DNA from: Sabellastarte sp. h YS-2021
Taxonomy: Eukaryota; Annelida; Polychaeta; Sabellida; Sabellidae
DNA: 64,000 nucleotides
Direction: 5' to 3'
NCBI GenBank assembly: GCA_964017235.1
Contig: OZ024928.1
Coordinates: 152,048,881-152,112,880 of the forward strand
The translations under genes were made by a program, and so were the position numbers. Below are positions 59,335-64,000 of the stretch, one piece after another; the first letter of the stretch is position 1; every line of letters starts with the position of its first letter. The notes below the pieces were generated by a model that did not search any database, was not told the origin of the DNA, and saw nothing but the letters and a program-made list of their open reading frames with translations.

Positions 59335-62300
59335 TGACTTGTCAGTCAGCTGACATTATGTCGTCACTCTGCGGCGTGGGCGTCCGCGTGAACAACTTCT
59401 CCTCCAAAACTACAAGGCCTAGAGACGTGCTGTTTTTTTTAAAAGATACCTTATCTATCGAGGATGAAAAATTGTTCAAGGCATGCAAATCTGTCTGTTC
59501 GTCTGTTTGCTAGAGACATTACAAGGGGGGTACCCCCACCAAAAGTATGAAAATTTCAACACTTAATCAAAATTTTCTCAGTGACTATTGCAGGGATTTC
59601 TCTCATATCTTGCATATATGTACTAGGCCAGAGGTAGATTCTCTTGTGTGAGTATGAGACCTGGATCTGTCTTACTTTTTTTTAAATAAATTTTTTTAAT
59701 AATTTTTAATGCATTAAAATTCATGAAATCATGCACAAAATCATTTATAACTTGAAAAGTGTTGCATTTAGAGCATTTTGTTAAAATATGTTATTCAGCT
59801 ACTTTTTTCATAGCTACAATATGGTGAGTAAGTTGGGTGCCTGTCTCAATAGCTAAGTGAGTAATAGCTACTTTTGGGCTTTTCAGTAACTTCCATCATG
59901 AGTAAAATCACTTGAAACTTAAAAACTATTGCATTTAGAGAATTTCGTATAAATATGTTATTCAGCTACTTTTGGGTCAGCTATAACATAGTAAAATTTT
60001 AGACCTGTAGCTCATGGCATAGCTGAGTAATAGCTACTTTTAGGTTATCACTGTTGAGTAAATCGCTTATAACTTCAAAACTATTGCATTTAGAGAATTT
60101 CGTATGAATATGTTATTCAGCTACTTTTGGGTCAGCTATAACATAGTAAAATTTCAGACCTGTAGCTCATGGATTAGCTGAGTAATAGCTACTTTTAGGT
60201 TATCACTGTTGAGTAAATCGCTTATAACTTGGAAACTATTGCATTTACAGTATTTTGTTTCAATATGTTATTCACCTATTTTGGGATCAGCTATAACATA
60301 GTGAAGTTTCAGATCTGTGGCTCATTGCATAGCTGAGTAATAGCTACTTTGAAGTTCTCACTATTGAGTAAATCACTTGTAACTTAAAACCTATTGCATT
60401 TAGAGAATTTTGTATAAACATGTTATTCAGCTACTTTTGGGCCAGCTATAACATAGTGAAATTTCAGATCTGTAGGTCATGGCATAGCTGAGTAATAGCT
60501 ACTTTAAAGTTCTCACTATTGAGTAAATCAGTTGTAATTGGAAAACTATTGCATTTAGAGTATTTCGTATAAATATGTTATTCAGCTACTTTTGGGTCAG
60601 CTATAACATAGTAAAATTTCAGACCTGTAGCTCATGGCATAGCTGAGTAATAGCTACTTTTAGGTCATCACTATTGAGTAAATCAGTTGTAACTTGAAAA
60701 CTATTGCATTTACAGTATTTTGCTTAAATATGTTGTTCACCTACTTTTGGGTCAGCTATAACATAGTAAAATTTCAGACCTGTAGCTCATTGCATAGCTG
60801 AGTAATAACTGCTTTGAGGTTCTCACTATTGAGTAAATCAGTTGTAATTGCAAAACTATTGCATTTAGAGAATTTAGTATAAATATGTTATTCAGCTACT
60901 TTTGGGCCAGCTATAACATAGTGAAATTTCAGATCTGTAGGTCATGGCACAGCTGAGTAATAGCTACTTTGAAGTTCTCACTATTGAGTAAATCAGTTGT
61001 AATTGGAAAACTATTGCATTTACAGAATTTCGTATAAATATGTTATTCAGCTACTTTTGGGTCAGCTATAACATAGTAAAATTTCTGACCTGTAGCTCAT
61101 GGCATAGCTGAGTCATAGCTACTTTTAGGTTATCACTGTTGAGTAAATCGCTTATAACTTGGAAACTATTGCATTTACAGTATTTTGTTTCAATATGTTA
61201 TTCACCTATTTTGGGATCAGCTATAACATAGTGAAGTTTCAGATCTGTGGCTCATTGCATAGCTGAGTAATAGCTACTTTGAAGTTCTCACTATTGAGTA
61301 AATCACTTGTAACTTAAAACCTATTGCATTTAGAGAATTTTGCATAAACATGTTATTCAGCTACTTTTGGGCCAGCTATAACATAGTGAAATTTCAGATC
61401 TGTAGGTCATGGCATAGCTGAGTAATAGCTACTTTAAAGTTCTCACTATTGAGTAAATCAGTTGTAATTGGAAAACTATTGCATTTAGAGTATTTCGTAT
61501 AAATATGTTATTCAGCTACTTTTGGGTCAGCTATAACATAGTAAAATTTCAGACCTGTAGCTCATGGCATAGCTGAGTAATAGCTACTTTTAGGTCATCA
61601 CTATTGAGTAAATCAGTTGTAACTTGAAAACTATTGCATTTACAGTATTTTGCTTAAATATGTTGTTCACCTACTTTTGGGTCAGCTATAACATAGTAAA
61701 ATTTCAGACCTGTAGCTCATTGCATAGCTGAGTAATAACTGCTTTGAGGTTCTCACTATTGAGTAAATCAGTTGTAATTGCAAAACTATTGCATTTAGAG
61801 AATTTAGTATAAATATGTTATTCAGCTACTTTTGGGCCAGCTATAACATAGTGAAATTTCAGATCTGTAGGTCATGGCACAGCTGAGTAATAGCTACTTT
61901 GAAGTTCTCACTATTGAGTAAATCAGTTGTAATTGGAAAACTATTGCATTTACAGAATTTCGTATAAATATGTTATTCAGCTACTTTTGGGTCAGCTATA
62001 ACATAGTAAAATTTCTGACCTGTAGCTCATGGCATAGCTGAGTCATAGCTACTTTTAGGTTATCACTGTTGAGTAAATCGCTTATAACTTGGAAACTATT
62101 GCATTTACAGTATTTTGTTTCAATATGTTATTCACCTATTTTGGGATCAGCTATAACATAGTGAAGTTTCAGATCTGTGGCTCATTGCATAGCTGAGTAA
62201 TAGCTACTTTGAAGTTCTCACTATTGAGTAAATCACTTGTAACTTAAAACCTATTGCATTTAGAGAATTTTGCATAAACATGTTATTCAGCTACTTTTGG

Positions 62301-64000
62301 GCCAGCTATAACATAGTGAAATTTCAGATCTGTAGGTCATGGCATAGCTGAGTAATAGCTACTTTAAAGTTCTCACTATTGAGTAAATCAGTTGTAATTG
62401 GAAAACTATTGCATTTAGAGTATTTCGTATAAATATGTTATTCAGCTACTTTTGGGTCAGCTATAACATAGTAAAATTTCAGACCTGTAGCTCATGGCAT
62501 AGCTGAGTAATAGCTACTTTTAGGTCATCACTATTGAGTAAATCAGTTGTAACTTGAAAACTATTGCATTTACAGTGTTTTGCTTAAATATGTTGTTCAC
62601 CTACTTTTGGGTCAGCTATAACATAGTAAAATTTCAGACCTGTAGCTCATTGCATAGCTGAGTAATAACTACTTTGAGGTTCTCACTATTGAGTAAATCA
62701 GTTGTAATTGCAAAACTATTGCATTTAGAGAATTTCGTATAAATATGTTATTCAGCTACTTTTGGGCCAGCTATAACATAGTGAAATTTCAGATCTGTAG
62801 ATCATGGCACAGCTGAGTAATAGCTACTTTGAAGTTCTCACTATTGAGTAAATCAGTTGTAATTGGAAAACTATTGCATTTACAGAATTTCGTATAAATA
62901 TGTTATTCAGCTACTTTTGGGTCAGCTATAACATAGTAAAATTTCAGACCTGTAGCTCATGGCATAGCTGAGTAATAGCTACTTTTAGGTCATCACTATT
63001 GAGTAAATCAGTTGTAACTTCAAAACTATTGCATTTACAGTATTTTGCTTAAATATGTTGTTCACCTACTTTTGGGTCAGCTATAACATAGTAAAATTTT
63101 AGACCTGTAGCTCATTGCATAGCTGAGTAATGACTACTTTGAGGTTCTCACTATTGAGTAAATCAGTTGTAATTGCAAAACTATTGCATTTAGAGAATTT
63201 AGTATAAATATGTTATTCAGCTACTTTTGGGTCAGCTATAACATAGTAAAATTTCAGACCTGTAGCTCATGGCATAGCTGAGTAATAGCTACTTTTAGGT
63301 CATCACTATTGAGTAAATCAGTTGTAACTTGAAAACTATTGCATGTACAGTATTTTGCTTAAATATGTTGTTCACCTACTTTTGGGTCAGCTATAACATA
63401 GTAAAATTTCAGACCTGTAGCTCATGGCACAACTGAGCAATAGCTATTCTCAGGCACTGACTGTTGAGTAAATTGGCTATAACTTGAAAAATATTGCATT
63501 TGGAGTATTTTGTTAAAATATATTGTTCACCTACTTTTGGGTTAGCTATAACATAGTGAAATTACAGACCTATAGCTCATGGCATAGCAGAGCAATAGCT
63601 ATTTTCAGGTTCTCACTATTGAGTAAATCAGTTGTAACTTGAAAACTATTGGATTTACAGTATTTTGCTTAAATATGTTGTTCACCTACTTTTAGGTCAG
63701 CTATAACAGAGCAAAAATTCAGACATGTAGCTCATGGCATAGCTGAGTAATAGTTACTTTGAGGTTCTCACTCTTGAGTAAATCAGTAGTAACTTGAAAA
63801 CTATTTAGAGTATTTTGTTAAATATGTTATTCACAGACGTTTTGGTCAGCTATAACATAGTGAAATTGCAGTCCTCTATGTCATGGCATAGCTGATCAAT
63901 AGCTTCTTTCAGGTTCTCACTGTTGAGTAAATCATTGTATCCAACCTGTAGGAAATCATGGGCTGGGAATCTGTTAATATGGTCCGATTTGACTTTGGAA
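59335..64000 (+). mobile_element. Family E element with 155-bp satellite (runs off the window)
   Basis: TTATGTCAGCTGAC and GTCAGCTGACATTATG form a perfect 12-bp-arm palindrome at 59337-59366. CGGCGTGGGCGTCCGCGTG and CTGTCTGTTCGTCTGTTT stretches follow, then from about 59690 a 155-bp array (AACTTGAAAACTATTGCATT, TTTGGGTCAGCTATAACATA, ATAGCTGAGTAATAGCTAC) continues to the window end. The 3' terminus is not in view. Confidence 0.75.
60190..63900 (+). repeat. 155-bp satellite with 930-bp higher-order repeat
   Basis: Six distinct monomers form a 930-bp block repeated almost identically: GAGTAAATCGCTTATAACTT at 60211, 61141 and 62071; AATTTAGTAT at 60871 and 61801 (AATTTCGTAT at 62731). From about 63.0 kb the order shifts by three units and monomers become more diverged toward 63.9 kb. 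Confidence 0.95.

Overview
This is eukaryotic, AT-rich, intron-dominated DNA from an animal, most likely a marine invertebrate (a mollusc or other lophotrochozoan fits the SINE, DIRS, Harbinger and tandem-repeat transposon mix, but the phylum is inference). The backbone is one gene on the + strand: calcineurin regulatory subunit B. Three exons are visible: 832-891 (linker after EF-hand 2), 14460-14644 (EF-hands 3 and 4) and 57008-57055 (C-terminal 15 codons and stop). Upstream exons lie before the window. The introns are about 13.6 kb and 42.4 kb. The 3' UTR probably runs from 57056 to about 59.2 kb.

Layout. 892-14459 is intron with unique AT-rich DNA, two elements of a tandem-repeat-carrying family (3418-5810 and about 9054-10186), a third nested at 4452-5435, a decayed minus-strand DIRS-type retrotransposon (about 6.8-8.0 kb, probably continuing at 10.2-11.2 kb) and an antisense tRNA-derived SINE (12977-13200). 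14645-57007 is almost entirely mobile DNA. A 21.6-kb element starts 8 nt after the splice donor and ends at 36220. It contains a 512-bp hAT-like MITE, a 13.8-kb element of a second family (15898-29675) and a 5.06-kb PIF/Harbinger transposon (30732-35790, transposase plus MADF protein). The 15898-29675 element itself holds a 5.7-kb element (20008-25745) carrying a SINE, an unclassified DNA transposon and a LINE 3' end. After 36220 come another tandem-repeat element (36288-40676), a DIRS terminal fragment (40748-40897), a 10-kb composite of 169-bp repeats (41753-51880) and a decayed DIRS retrotransposon (about 52.5-56.9 kb). Downstream of the gene a further element (59335 to the window end) carries a 155-bp satellite with a 930-bp higher-order period.

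The main discovery candidate is the element superfamily itself. At least seven families share one plan: 5' end TTA placed after A or T, a GC-rich terminal palindrome, usually a short CpG-rich simple repeat, a long tandem array of 130-350 bp monomers, a 3' motif complementary to the first palindrome arm, usually a 3' hairpin, and a terminal CTAG (or CTTG) before T. For two insertions the empty site can be rebuilt exactly with no target duplication. These are Helitron/Helentron-like features, but no Rep/helicase gene is present. All copies seen have the same orientation, and monomers of most families align over a shared core of about 43 nt.
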